Shown in pieces: positions 51,377 to 61,101 of a stretch of 63,931 bases of DNA. The position numbers and the translations under genes are program-made. The stretch is taken from NCBI RefSeq assembly GCF_002929805.1, contig NZ_PJJM01000081.1:1-63931 (forward strand), given 5' to 3'. Within the stretch, counting starts at the first letter, position 1; each line of letters starts with the position of its first letter. The stretch is from Cryobacterium sp. Y50 (GTDB taxonomy: Bacteria > Actinomycetota > Actinomycetes > Actinomycetales > Microbacteriaceae). Under the pieces are notes generated by a model, which saw only the letters and a program-made list of their open reading frames with translations, had not been told where the DNA came from and did no database searches.

Positions 51377-52179
51377 ATGAAATTTCTTAGAAACTCCCTG
51401 ACAATTACCGCACTAGCCGCCGTGGGAGTGTTGTTAAGTCCCGTCGCCGCTTCCGCAACCGCCGACCCGGGTTCACCCGGTACGGCAGAACAGGCGTGCT
51501 CTGCAGCAGCCTCTGCCGCGCTCGAAAATGGCAACTTTATCGCTGCAACGACAGCCTTCGATTTCACCTGCGCCGCAGGAGAAGTGACAGTGACAGCAAC
51601 CGGGAATGACGGCACTGTCACGACTCTGACTGAGGAGGTTACCGACACCAGCGCTCGATCGCTCAACACTCAAGCTCAGGCGAATACTTGCACCATCGCC
51701 GGCGCACCGACCCGAACGATCGTAAGTGAGTTACAGGTAAACATGGAGTTCTGCGTGATCTACGGGCAGAACGAGCATCCGACGAACGGTCCGTGGGCGC
51801 GTTCCACATTCAAACCGACTGGATAGCCTTCCCTGGCTTTCCTTCAGTGCAGAATCGGATCAACGTGATTCCTAGTGAGGGGTCTCCGACACTTACGGGC
51901 ACTATTACGGTGCAGCAGCAGCGAGGGATCGCTCCTCCTTTGGAGTTGACCAGCGCCATCTTCACGGTCAGCAACGGGGCACCCGTTACCGGTTTCCTGG
52001 TGGGCGGCATTACCGAGGGTGGCTCCCACTCCGTCAAAATGGGGGACCTTCAGGTGTCAGACCCAACCTATGGATTCGATGCTCTTGTCGACAACCCGGA
52101 CGTCGTAACTCCGCGGTTCTCCTGTGACACGGCCGACCAGCGGTGCTTCTACCCGAATGGCCAAGAAGCTGGCCTCTAG
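51377..52179 (+). pseudogene. Secreted protein split by a frameshift
   Basis: The first frame gives MKFLRNSLTITALAAVGVLL, a signal peptide ending ASA, and runs to RSTFKPTG (149 residues). The second, overlapping frame continues IQTDWIAFPGFPSVQNRINV to FYPNGQEAGL. One base shift near 51800-51820 would join them into about 266 residues with six Cys. No domain recognised. It could also be two genes, but the second has no ribosome site. Confidence 0.6.
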
Positions 52180-52691
52180 CTAGCCGGCCAGAATCGGTCT
52201 TGTGCGGGCTCGACACCTTCGTACGTCAGCCAGAGCGACGAGGTGTCGAGCTCCACGACTGCACGACGCGCGACATCAATGACAAGACGACCAGCATCGT
52301 CGGGGTCCTTCTTGTTGACGAGATCCACAATCAGGCGCTCTCCGTCCTCGACGGCTTTCACCATCCGATAGGTGTCGCTTCGTCGTCCCCACACACTGAG
52401 CGACATCGGAAAGGCCAGCCGCGCAGGTATCGCTTCCCCATGAAACTGATAGGGATAAACCACATCAGGGATACCCCCTGTGATTCGCTCGCGACGATAA
52501 TCGTCGTACGACGAGACGCGCCCCGTCGCCAGATCAGTGAGGAAATAAGACGAGTGACAAGGTTCGGCGTGCACCTCGTACGAGGATGATTCATCGTCGA
52601 AGCGCGAGCGTTTTACAGCGATACAACGAAATGTAGATACCAGACGCCACTCGGTCAGTATCGCAATGGCTTTCCACTCAATTTCACCCAT
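52176..52691 (-). CDS. Hypothetical protein
   Basis: 171 residues, cytoplasmic, mixed composition: WKAIAILTEWRLVSTFRCIA at the start, YFLTDLATGRVSSYDDYRRE and LVIDVARRAVVELDTSSLWL. No family recognised. GGAGGT lies directly before the ATG; the 3' end overlaps the secreted pseudogene by 4 bp. Confidence 0.62.
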   Translation of the reverse strand: MGEIEWKAIAILTEWRLVSTFRCIAVKRSRFDDESSSYEVHAEPCHSSYFLTDLATGRVSSYDDYRRERITGGIPDVVYPYQFHGEAIPARLAFPMSLSVWGRRSDTYRMVKAVEDGERLIVDLVNKKDPDDAGRLVIDVARRAVVELDTSSLWLTYEGVEPAQDRFWPAS

Positions 52692-53149
52692 ACCTCCAAC
52701 CTAAAGAAGTCGGCGATGGAAACCCACCCAAGGAGAATCCTTCTGACCGGATGCACAGGTCAACTCGAGCTGGCCAACACGTGGACGAATCCCGCCGAAG
52801 ACCGGGGAAAACTGCACTAACACACCCCCTCCAGACGCCGGGAGTTCTCCGTCTTAGCTAAGCAATCATGAGTCGGGCTCGCCCTCACAGATACTGCGCG
52901 CCTGACTCGGGTCGGGAACTGCGCCCAGCGCCGTGTCCAGTGCGCCGGCGCGTCTCAATCCCCGTGACACGTCGCCGAGGCCCCACGGGTCATTCGTTGC
53001 CTCGTTGCACTCATCCGGACTCGTCCCGCAAGGGGTTCCCCTTACGAAAAGCGAGCCGAGGGTCGCCTTGTAGTGCCTCCGCACCTGCTGCTGGTTAGCG
53101 ACGCTCTTGTGAGCGGTGTCGTGAAGATCAACGCATGAACGCTCGAGCA
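52692..53149 (+). other. Intergenic with hairpin repeat
   Basis: Copy 14 of the repeat is at 53023-53047: GTCCCGCAAGGGGTT then CCCCTTACG, arms CGCAAGGGG and CCCCTTACG with one mismatch. No gene seen in the rest. Confidence 0.6.
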
Positions 53150-53178
53150 TTGATATGTATCGGTGACTGATGTATGTT
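53150..53178 (+). promoter_or_regulatory. Leaderless promoter of PadR operon
   Basis: TTGATA (53150-53155), 17-bp spacer, TATGTT (53173-53178), ATG 6 nt further. Related motifs GATATGTATC and GATGTATGTTGATG within it may be PadR binding sites. Confidence 0.68.
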
Positions 53179-53184
53179 GATGTC

Positions 53185-53544
53185 ATGTCTTCCGCCGCCC
53201 TTCATGAGCCCACATTTCTGATCCTTGCGGCTCTAGCGGAGGGCCGGAAACATGGTTACGGCCTGATCGCTGAGGCGGAGACGTTGTCGGACGGTCGAGT
53301 GACCCTGCGTGTCGCTACTTTGTACACAGCACTGGATCGACTGCGGAAGGAAGGACTTATCGCCCCTGCGGGGGAGGAAGTCATCGATGGCCGACTGCGT
53401 CGATATTACGAACTGACCGATGATGGCGCTGCGACCCTCACTCAGGAGATCGCTCGGATGGAGCAGCTTGCTGCTCGGGCGACTATCCGCCTCCGGCACC
53501 GCCCTGGTTTCGCCTTCGGCTGGGGTGGCGGAGCCTGGGCATGA
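53185..53544 (+). CDS. PadR-family transcriptional regulator
   Basis: 119 residues from ATG 53185: LHEPTFLILAALAEGRKHGY, TLRVATLYTALDRLRKEGLI and the wing DGRLRRYYELTDDGAATLTQ. Typical subfamily-2 PadR. ATGA overlap with the membrane-protein gene. Confidence 0.93.
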   Translation: MSSAALHEPTFLILAALAEGRKHGYGLIAEAETLSDGRVTLRVATLYTALDRLRKEGLIAPAGEEVIDGRLRRYYELTDDGAATLTQEIARMEQLAARATIRLRHRPGFAFGWGGGAWA

Positions 53545-55007
53545 GTTACCCCGTGACGGTGAAGCCACTCGCCCCGACGACCCGGTTGGCGATCCGGCTT
53601 TTCCCCCAGTGGTGGCGGGAGCAGTACGGAACTGAAGTCGTTGACACGCTCGTCGAGGTGCGCCAGCGACGGCACGGGGACCTGCTGGAGGATTTTCATC
53701 TCGCTAGCCGGGGTCTCTGGCTGCGAGCTCGAACGTCGCCCAGTTTCTGGGGTGGCCTGGTCCTGCTGATCGTGATGCTGTGGGCATCATGGCAGGGGCC
53801 AAACGCGTTCTTGGTGGAGCGCTATTGGCCTGCGGTCCTGACGGCGGGGGGATCGTCGGCACCGTTTGCCCTCCCGCTGGCGGCGGCAATCGCCGCCATG
53901 ACAGGGCACCAGCACGGCCGGCGAGCCGCTTCAGGCGTTGGGCCGCGGAGGCGCGTAGCAAGGGCGGCATGGGCAATGACGCCGGTGCTGGCCAGTCTGC
54001 TGCTCGGTTACCTGGTGGTGGTTTTTTTGAGCCTTCTCGTTTCTGGCCTCCCCGCGACGGGATCACCGAGCGCACTGATCGTTCCGCTGGCGTTTGCCGG
54101 TCTTGCACTTGGTGCGGTGGCCGTAGGTTTCGCTCTCGGTGCCGTGTTGCGCCCGGTTCTGGCGGTTCCTGTCGCGGGCGTGCTGCTTTACGCGTGGTAC
54201 TCGATGCCCCTCGATGGTGTTGTGCTGGCGTGGCGCAATGTGACCGGCGCCGGCCTGACGCAATGCTGTCTCTGGGTAGATGTCGTCCCGCATCCGCAGG
54301 CTCAGCTCATCGCCATCGCCAGTGGCACAGTACTCGCCGCCATCACCCTGCTGTTGGTCGCCGTACGACCCGGCGTGCCGAGGTCGGTGTCGTTCGCGGG
54401 CGCGGCAGTTGCGATTGTGGCGTTATTCGTGGCAGTCGCACCGTCCGTTCCTGCCCTCGGTCAAGCCAGTCAGGTCGCACGGAATCTCACCGAATTGCAA
54501 TGCGAGGGCACATCCCCGCAAGTGTGCCTCTGGCCTGAACAGGATGCCGAGTACGGACCTGCGATCCGTCCCGTCGTGACTGAGGCATTTCACCGTGGAG
54601 TCGCCGCCGGTCTCCCGATGCGAGCGGCAGTCACCCCTTACGTCGGCGGCCTCAGCGACGGGCAGGAACACGGGTCCCCGATCAATGCGGTCTCCATGCG
54701 TCTAGGCGACTCGAACGCCGCCATCCTCGCCAGCTATGGACAAGCGGTGTACACCTCCGAAAACTGCGCAGTGCCGGGTGCCGTTGACGCCCCCACGTTT
54801 GCGCGGGAACAGGGCGTGCAATATGCCATCGCCCTGCTCCTGGGTGCGGAACCGGAAGCCGCGCTCCCGCGCATGGAGCACTCCGTCGAGCTGCGTCTCA
54901 CCGCCATTGCCTATACGCCCGCCGAGGTCCGCGACCTCATCGGCGTCCACAACGTCGCAGAAGCGCGCACCATAGTAAACAACTGGCTCGCCTCATGCGG
55001 CAGCTAA
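53541..55007 (+). CDS. Membrane protein with extracellular domain, PadR partner
   Basis: 488 residues. The start LAIRLFPQWWREQYGTEVVD resembles the prefix found in PadR-linked permease-like proteins. About eight membrane segments follow, then an extracellular region of some 170 residues from about residue 310 with four Cys. Family not recognised. Its 3' end overlaps the acyltransferase gene by 13 bp. Confidence 0.72.
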   Translation: MSYPVTVKPLAPTTRLAIRLFPQWWREQYGTEVVDTLVEVRQRRHGDLLEDFHLASRGLWLRARTSPSFWGGLVLLIVMLWASWQGPNAFLVERYWPAVLTAGGSSAPFALPLAAAIAAMTGHQHGRRAASGVGPRRRVARAAWAMTPVLASLLLGYLVVVFLSLLVSGLPATGSPSALIVPLAFAGLALGAVAVGFALGAVLRPVLAVPVAGVLLYAWYSMPLDGVVLAWRNVTGAGLTQCCLWVDVVPHPQAQLIAIASGTVLAAITLLLVAVRPGVPRSVSFAGAAVAIVALFVAVAPSVPALGQASQVARNLTELQCEGTSPQVCLWPEQDAEYGPAIRPVVTEAFHRGVAAGLPMRAAVTPYVGGLSDGQEHGSPINAVSMRLGDSNAAILASYGQAVYTSENCAVPGAVDAPTFAREQGVQYAIALLLGAEPEAALPRMEHSVELRLTAIAYTPAEVRDLIGVHNVAEARTIVNNWLASCGS

Positions 55008-56011
55008 GACTTCTCGCGGCTCTTGCCGTGGTCGTCGGGCACGGGTACGTCCTCAACGGTATTACGCCGGCGTTACGCGTGGGCGGGATCCCTCTCCACA
55101 CCCTCGGGCTGTACATTTTCTTCACGATCAGCGGGTACCTGATCACGTCGAGTTGGAATCGCTGGCCCAATCTTTCCTCCTTCCTGCGCAATCGAGCATT
55201 ACGCATCCTGCCCGCCCTCGCGTCGGTCGTGCTCCTCACGGTGGTCGTCATCGGGCCGCTCGCAACCGACCTCACTCTGCGCGAATACCTGAGCACCTCG
55301 CAGACCTGGCTCTACCTATCCGGTGTGCTCCTCGTCCCCCAGTACGAACTCCCCGGTGTCTTCGACTCCCACGTCTCGCCGGCCGTGAACGGGTCCCTGT
55401 GGACGCTGGGCATCGAAGCCTGCTGCTACCTCGCGACCGCGCTTCTCGGCATCGCGCTGCGAAGATTCGCCTGGATCGGAACCCTCATCCTCGGCGTGGC
55501 AGCCATCGCTCTCGCGCTGCAACCCGCTGGAGGCTCGCTGGAATCGCTGCGCGCGGTCGGAGCGGTGTGCTCCTACTTCGCGATCGGCGCCCTCGCCTGC
55601 CACCTCCGCGTGGATCGTCGGCATTTCCCAACCGTGCTCATCGTGGGCCTTGGCGTCGCATGGCTCCTGCTCGGCGAATTCAACGCACCGCTCGCAACGA
55701 CCGTTGCGTGGATTGTCGTACCCGCGATCGTACTTGCCATTGCACTACGCTCTCGAGAATCGAGCTCTGGTGTCGACTTGTCCTACGGCGTCTACTTGTG
55801 GGGATATCCAATCCAGCAGCTGATCGTCCAAGTGAATCCAGATCTTCCAGTCACGTTCTCGGTTGCATTAACGATCGTCTTCACTCTCGCGGTCGCGACT
55901 CTCTCCTGGCATCATCTCGAAGCGCCGGCCCTCAGTTTGAAACGCTCAGCAAGACCCGAACCCATACAACGCCTTCAATCAAAATCTGCACTCGGCGCCA
56001 CCACGGCGTGA
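54995..56011 (+). CDS. Acyltransferase-3 family membrane protein
   Basis: 338 residues, about ten membrane segments. LRLLAALAVVVGHGYVLNG with the conserved His near residue 16, FFTISGYLITSSW and RNRALRILPAL are acyltransferase-3 hallmarks (OafA/YrhL type), enzymes that O-acetylate envelope sugars. The first residues usual in the family are missing because the gene begins inside its upstream neighbour. The C-terminus has no SGNH domain. Confidence 0.88.
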   Translation: MRQLRLLAALAVVVGHGYVLNGITPALRVGGIPLHTLGLYIFFTISGYLITSSWNRWPNLSSFLRNRALRILPALASVVLLTVVVIGPLATDLTLREYLSTSQTWLYLSGVLLVPQYELPGVFDSHVSPAVNGSLWTLGIEACCYLATALLGIALRRFAWIGTLILGVAAIALALQPAGGSLESLRAVGAVCSYFAIGALACHLRVDRRHFPTVLIVGLGVAWLLLGEFNAPLATTVAWIVVPAIVLAIALRSRESSSGVDLSYGVYLWGYPIQQLIVQVNPDLPVTFSVALTIVFTLAVATLSWHHLEAPALSLKRSARPEPIQRLQSKSALGATTA

Positions 56012-56079
56012 ACATGTCAGATTTAACGACCATCGCATCCGGTCGGCAGGCGACATCTGTCCCTGGAACTGCATGGCCT

Positions 56080-56107
56080 GTCCCGTAAGAGGTTCGGCTT
56101 ACGGGCG
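56080..56107 (+). repeat. Dispersed hairpin repeat, best copy (15)
   Basis: GTCCCGTAAGAGGTTCGG followed by CTTACGGGCG. CCCGTAAG and CTTACGGG are perfect 8-bp arms around an 8-base loop. Confidence 0.85.
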
Positions 56108-56153
56108 GTCGCATGAGCGACACGCAAATTTCTCCGAGCGTATGCTCGGCTGC

Positions 56154-56411
56154 ATGGGTTCGATACCCCCGATCCGCAAGACGCGAAGCACCGTCATCAT
56201 CCTGGCGGCCGCGGTCCTCGCTGTCGCTGGCCTGGCGCAAGTTTTGCTTCGGATCGCTGAGGGGGAGGGCGAGCCGGGTGACATATTCGTGTTGGTACTC
56301 GGTGCCATTCAGTTCATCTGCGGGCTAGCGGCGTTCATCTATTACGGTCGTCGCCGCTATCTGCAAAAATTTGCGCTCGACAAGTCTCAGGATGACTCGC
56401 CTGAAAGCTAG
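56154..56411 (+). CDS. Small two-TM membrane protein
   Basis: 85 residues from ATG 56154: basic start, segment STVIILAAAVLAVAGLAQVL, an acidic loop and segment IFVLVLGAIQFICGLAAFIY, charged tail. TATGCT lies 7 nt before the ATG. No family recognised. Confidence 0.65.
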   Translation: MGSIPPIRKTRSTVIILAAAVLAVAGLAQVLLRIAEGEGEPGDIFVLVLGAIQFICGLAAFIYYGRRRYLQKFALDKSQDDSPES

Positions 56412-56790
56412 CGCGCGATCCGCCATCAGCAACCCGTGAGGGTCCCGACAGCCCCCATCCTCCGGGGTCGGTTTCACCGGGCTTCGCACCGCCCGCACCG
56501 CAGCAATCGGCGCAGGGCTTTATTTAGTTTGGCCGTCGTGCGCTCGGCCACCGCACCACCGCCGTGTAGAAGTCAGTCACTTTCTTGGCAGGCCACGCGC
56601 ACCTTGCGGGAATACGATCTTTCTCTATCGGGCTTCCCGTCACGTCGGCAGCCCGCGACGCACCGCCTCACAGCAGCGTCGAAGCATCGCTGCACCACAG
56701 ATTGACGCCGCTGCGATGCGGCGGCTAATCGTTAAATTGTGACCCCGACGACACCGTTTCTCATCCAGCTAAAGCACACAGGGAGCATCA
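56412..56790. other. Intergenic upstream of katG
   Basis: About 380 bp, no gene recognised. An AT-richer segment (56725-56750, CGTTAAATTGTGACC) may hold the katG promoter, and GGGAG at 56780-56784 is its ribosome site. No clear Fur or OxyR box. Confidence 0.4.
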
Positions 56791-59103
56791 ATGAGCACTG
56801 ACGACCAGACCAACACATGCAGTTTCCACATGAGCGGTGCGCTGCCAGCAGGTGGCGACCACCTCGGTGGCACCTTCGGTCAGTCGCCGACCCTGGACAG
56901 TTGGTACCCGCAGCGTCTCCGGATTGAGCTTCTCCACCGGAACGGCGTAGACGCCGACCCGCTCGGCGCGGACTTCGACTACGCGGCGGCTTTCGCCACG
57001 ATCGACCTCACGACGCTCAAGTCGGACATTAAGCGACTGCTCACCACATCGGTCGACTGGTGGCCAGCGGACTACGGCAACTACGGTCCACAGATGATCC
57101 GAATGGCGTGGCATGCCGCCGGCACGTACCGAATTGCCGACGGCCGTGGCGGAGCGGGCACCGCGATGCAGCGGTTCGCACCAATCGGAAGCTGGTGGGA
57201 CAACGCCAACACCGACAAATCACGACGACTCCTACAGCCGATCAAGCACCAGTACGGCAACGCTCTGTCGTGGGCCGACCTGATGGTCTTGACCGGCAAC
57301 TGCTCCCTCGAGTTGATGGGCCTGCCGACGTACGGCTTCGGTGGTGGACGACTCGATGCGTGGGAACCGGACGACGGTACCTGGTGGGGGCCGGAGGTCT
57401 GGAACCCGCACGCGGTCGCGAGCCCTGACGAGATGGTGAGCCGCGACGAACGCTGGCATGGTCAGAACGGCGACGCGGGCTACGACTTGCAGAGCCCCCT
57501 GGCCGCGTCGCACCAGGCGCTCGTCTACGTCAACCCTGAGGGGCCCTATTCGAACGGCGACCCGCTGGGCTCAGCACGCGACATTCGCATCACGTTCACG
57601 CGGATGGCGATGAACGACGAGGAAACGGTGGCATTGATCGCCGGTGGCCACGCGTTCGGTAAGAGCCACGGCCAGGTACCCGCATCCGACATCGGACCAT
57701 CACCCGAGAAAGCCCCGATCGAGTCGATGGGGCTCGGTTGGCACAACCCGGTGGGTACCGGCAGTGCCGAGCACACTTCGACCAACGGCATCGAGGGCAG
57801 CTGGTCTCCGAACCCGACACAGTGGGACAACACCTACCTCGAGAACCTGTTCGCGTACGACTACGAGCAGACGAGAAGCCCGGCCGGCGCGCTGCAGTGG
57901 ACACCGACTGACTCGGATGCGCCGAAGACTCCGGACGCCCACGTACCCGGTCAGATGTACCCGCTCATGATGATGACCTCGGACATCGCACTCAAGGTCG
58001 ACCCGGAGTATCGGGCCATATGCGAGCGTTTCCTGGCCGACTTCGATCTGTTCACCCTCGCGTTCTCGAAGGCCTGGTACAAGCTCACGCACCGCGACAT
58101 GGGGCCGAAGCACCGGTACCTCGGCCCGGAGGTCACCATCGCCGACGACCTGCTCTGGCAGGACCCGCTCCCGGACGCAGCAGGATCCTCACTCGACGAG
58201 GCCGACGTGGCAGCGCTCAAGGAAGCCGTCCTCGCGACCGGGCTGTCCGTGTCCGACCTCGTGTACACGGCGTTCTCCGCCGCCTCTACCTACCGCGACA
58301 GCGACAAGCGCGGAGGGGCGAACGGTGCCCGGCTGGCCTTGTCGCCGCAGAAAGACTGGGCGGTCAACCGACGCACCGTCCCAGTCATCGACGCGCTGCG
58401 GAACGTGCAGGCGGCTTTCACGGCGACGTCGGGCGGACGGAAGGTGTCTCTCGCCGACCTTATCGTCCTCGCCGGCAGCGCCGCCGTGGAGCAGGCGGCA
58501 CGGGCGGCAGGATCTGACGCCAGCGTGCCGTTTACGCCAGGCCGTGTCGACACGACACAGGAGTTGACCGACATCGAGATGTTCGAGTGGCTGCGACCCA
58601 TTGCGGACGGGTTCCGCAACTTCGTGTCCGAGCGCTTCGAAGAGTTTGCTCCGGGCGTCGCGCCCGAGGCGGCATTCCTCGACAAGGCGAACCTGTTCAC
58701 TCTCACCGCACCGGAGTGGACCGTCCTGCACGCCGGGCTCCGCGTGCTCGGCAGCAACTGGGACGGGTCCGACGTGGGTGTGCTCACGGATCACGTCGGA
58801 GCCCTGACGACCGACTTCCTCGTGAATCTGACCGACACCGACCTCATCTGGACCAAGGACGACGAGACCGCGATGACCTTCACTGGTCGGGTTCAGGCGA
58901 CCGGCGAGGCTCGCTGGAGGGCCTCCCGGAATGACCTGGTATTCGGCTCGAACGCGCAACTGCGGTCGATCGCCGACGCCTACGCGGGCAGCGACGGGCA
59001 CGAGCGGTTCGTCCGCGCATTCATCCGGGTCTGGTCGAAGGTCATGATGCTCGACCGCTACGACGTCAAAGGCCACAAGCGTTACGGGGCGATGGCCGCC
59101 TGA
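56791..59103 (+). CDS. katG: Catalase-peroxidase KatG
   Basis: 770 residues, full length, two peroxidase-like domains. Distal haem residues Arg104, Trp107 and His108 ([13 protein letters not shown]), Tyr246 ([10 protein letters not shown]) and Met272 ([10 protein letters not shown]) of the Met-Tyr-Trp cross-link, and proximal His287 ([10 protein letters not shown]) are all present, so catalase activity is expected. It removes hydrogen peroxide in the cytoplasm. Monocistronic; no furA-like regulator is adjacent. Confidence 0.98.
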   Translation: MSTDDQTNTCSFHMSGALPAGGDHLGGTFGQSPTLDSWYPQRLRIELLHRNGVDADPLGADFDYAAAFATIDLTTLKSDIKRLLTTSVDWWPADYGNYGPQMIRMAWHAAGTYRIADGRGGAGTAMQRFAPIGSWWDNANTDKSRRLLQPIKHQYGNALSWADLMVLTGNCSLELMGLPTYGFGGGRLDAWEPDDGTWWGPEVWNPHAVASPDEMVSRDERWHGQNGDAGYDLQSPLAASHQALVYVNPEGPYSNGDPLGSARDIRITFTRMAMNDEETVALIAGGHAFGKSHGQVPASDIGPSPEKAPIESMGLGWHNPVGTGSAEHTSTNGIEGSWSPNPTQWDNTYLENLFAYDYEQTRSPAGALQWTPTDSDAPKTPDAHVPGQMYPLMMMTSDIALKVDPEYRAICERFLADFDLFTLAFSKAWYKLTHRDMGPKHRYLGPEVTIADDLLWQDPLPDAAGSSLDEADVAALKEAVLATGLSVSDLVYTAFSAASTYRDSDKRGGANGARLALSPQKDWAVNRRTVPVIDALRNVQAAFTATSGGRKVSLADLIVLAGSAAVEQAARAAGSDASVPFTPGRVDTTQELTDIEMFEWLRPIADGFRNFVSERFEEFAPGVAPEAAFLDKANLFTLTAPEWTVLHAGLRVLGSNWDGSDVGVLTDHVGALTTDFLVNLTDTDLIWTKDDETAMTFTGRVQATGEARWRASRNDLVFGSNAQLRSIADAYAGSDGHERFVRAFIRVWSKVMMLDRYDVKGHKRYGAMAA

Positions 59104-59542
59104 CCCCGGAGGTCGCGTCCCGGCGAGCTGACGGCGTGGAGGCACGGCGCGGTCACGCGCTGAGCCTCCAAGCCGTCGAGGCCTTGACCGAACGACGCTT
59201 GAGGCCGCGAGCCGAACGTTGCACGGATTGATCAGGCTGGGGACGGCCAAGGAACCTCCGCGGGCAGCACGTGGTCGACCACACTCGCACCTCGACGGCC
59301 TGCGAGGGTGGACGGGCCGCTATGCCCTGGAAGCCGGTGCCCCCACTCGTAGAGACGCCGGCCGGATTTGCTTTGGCCTCGGGTCGCGAGAGGGTGCCGC
59401 TGATGTTCTCTGTGGCGGCTCGTAAGGCCTGAGCCTTCCGGGGACATGTCCCGCTGAGGAATGCACGTGACCGGTAGAGGTTCGGTTTGCGGGCGTTCGT
59501 GAGCAAGCCAGCCGCGCGTTGGCTCTCCCATACAGTGAGGGC
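59104..59542 (+). other. Intergenic with two hairpin repeats
   Basis: Copies 16 and 17 lie at 59447-59470 (TGTCCCGCTGAGGAATGC) and 59469-59495 (GACCGGTAGAGGTTCGG, then TTTGCGGGCG). The other 330 bp show no gene. Confidence 0.6.
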
Positions 59543-59950
59543 ATGTCCCAAAATGTTGTCTTGATCCGTTCTGCTGAGCTTTCCAATGTGGCTCAGTATG
59601 CCTACGCTGCAACAGCTCCCGCTGAGGCGCGCCTCATCTTCCTGGCCGGCGCCTGCCCGCTCAATCTCGATGGCAGCACCGCAGGAGTCGGAGACTACTC
59701 GGCGCAGGCCGGCAAGGCGATGGAAAACCTCGTTATTGCCCTGCACGCAGCGGGCGCCCGACTCGATGATGTCCTGAGCACACGAGTCCTCGTCGCCTCC
59801 TCTAATCAGAGCGACCTCGTCAAGACCTGGGCAGTCGTTCGCGAGGCCTTTGGAACGCATGACGTACCGAGCACGCTCATAGGCGTCACCGTCCTCGGGT
59901 ATACGGATCAGCTCGTCGAGATCGAAGCCGTCGCTGCTGTGATCGACTGA
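59543..59950 (+). CDS. RidA/YjgF-family protein
   Basis: 135 residues: RLIFLAGACPLNLDGSTAGV, AGKAMENLVIALHAAGARLD and TVLGYTDQLVEIEAVAAVID give the RidA chorismate-mutase-like fold. The Arg that binds the imine carboxylate in true RidA (ARSCVEV) is replaced (PSTLIGV), so it is probably not a canonical enamine deaminase. TACAGT lies 6 nt before ATG 59543, consistent with a leaderless message. Confidence 0.85.
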   Translation: MSQNVVLIRSAELSNVAQYAYAATAPAEARLIFLAGACPLNLDGSTAGVGDYSAQAGKAMENLVIALHAAGARLDDVLSTRVLVASSNQSDLVKTWAVVREAFGTHDVPSTLIGVTVLGYTDQLVEIEAVAAVID

Positions 59951-59957
59951 CGAGGCC

Positions 59958-59981
59958 GTCCCGCAGGGGTTTCGGCAAATG
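59958..59981 (+). repeat. Dispersed hairpin repeat, copy 18
   Basis: GTCCCGCAGGGGTTTCGG then CAAATG, directly after the RidA gene. Confidence 0.6.
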
Positions 59982-60044
59982 ACACAGGCTGTTTTGGTTT
60001 AGACCCTTGAGGTTCATTGGACGAATCGGCGTCGGAGGTTGTGG

Positions 60045-60674
60045 CTAACACGGAACTTCTGGGGGCGCTGAACCATCGATTCGATGGGCGATGATCGCGG
60101 CGTGGGACCGCTTGCCCTGATCGGTTCGGGTGTTCACCGCGTGAACCTGAAATCCTGCGGCCTCGAGTTGCGTGCTCATCTCACCGATAGGCCAGAAGTA
60201 GGCGGTCGTGGCGGCGTGTGGAAACGGCTCGACGGTGTCGCCCTCGAAGAAACCGAGGAGGAGGCTACCTCCAGGAGCAATGCAGCGGGCGAACTCGCGC
60301 AAAACCGCTGGCAAGTCATTCGGGGCAAGGTGAATAACGGAGTACCACGCAAGAATTGCGGCTGCGTATTCGTTTCGGACTCCGAGATCGCCCAGTGAAG
60401 CGACTCGGAACGGGACCGTCGGAAATGTTTTTCTCGCTTGCCCGATGAAAGCTTGAACGTGATCGATACCCTCCGCATCGACACCACGCTTTTTGAGGAA
60501 GTCGGTCCAGTGCAGAGGGTCGCACCCCACGTCGATGACCGCGCCCCGCAGGTCGCGCGCCCATTGGGCGACAAGCCGCTGATCTGATTCGTGCGTGTTA
60601 GCCATCGATCCGAGCAGCGCCGTGTATTCCGCCGCTCGACCGGCGTATGCATCCCGAACTACATTGCCAGTCAT
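60045..60674 (-). CDS. SAM-dependent methyltransferase-like protein
   Basis: 209 residues from ATG 60674. Class I layout: AYAGRAAEYTALLG, motif I VIDVGCDPLHW, acidic end GVDAEGIDHVQAF, then AAAILAWYSVIHLAPNDLPA and FARCIAPGGSLLLGFFEGD. Motif I normally reads DVGCGPG; here the second and third Gly are lost, which may weaken SAM binding. TAGACT lies 7 nt before the ATG. Confidence 0.82.
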   Translation of the reverse strand: MTGNVVRDAYAGRAAEYTALLGSMANTHESDQRLVAQWARDLRGAVIDVGCDPLHWTDFLKKRGVDAEGIDHVQAFIGQARKTFPTVPFRVASLGDLGVRNEYAAAILAWYSVIHLAPNDLPAVLREFARCIAPGGSLLLGFFEGDTVEPFPHAATTAYFWPIGEMSTQLEAAGFQVHAVNTRTDQGKRSHAAIIAHRIDGSAPPEVPC

Positions 60675-61101
60675 GGGACCGAGTCTAGAAGAAGCTCGGC
60701 AAGCGTTTCTTGGGAGATGGCGACGCCCGTGACACCCATCTGTTGGGGGATGAGCCATCGACCGGAGGTCAATCTCGTCCACGGAATATGGCATCAGCCT
60801 GCATTCTGATCGTCTGACAGCTGCGCTTGGTGCGCACGGGATCGGCATAAATGTTGTCCTCCTGCTCGGGGCTCGCTCACGAACGACACAGCGGCTGTGC
60901 AGAGTGTCGTGGACGCGCTTCCGGTAGCGCCGGCTATCCTGGGGCATTCGTATGGAGGTTTGGTTATCACAGGCTTCGATCGCGTGCCTTCCAGCCATTC
61001 TCCATTTCTCAGTCAGCTGCTGCGGCGTGGGACAGTGATCATGAAAACATGCCCGGACTTCGCCACCGCCTAAGGCTCGGCTCGAAGAGCGGTGCTACCC
61101 G
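60675..61101 (+). pseudogene. Intergenic with alpha/beta-hydrolase fragment
   Basis: At about 60870-60985 the frame SLTNDTAAVQSVVDALPVAP, AILGHSYGGLVITGF contains the nucleophile elbow GHSYGG of an alpha/beta hydrolase, with neither beginning nor end. No other gene seen. Confidence 0.55.

Noticed and set aside
58189..59250. 353-codon frame antisense to katG
   Set aside because: It mirrors katG codons and has no recognisable domain or ribosome site.
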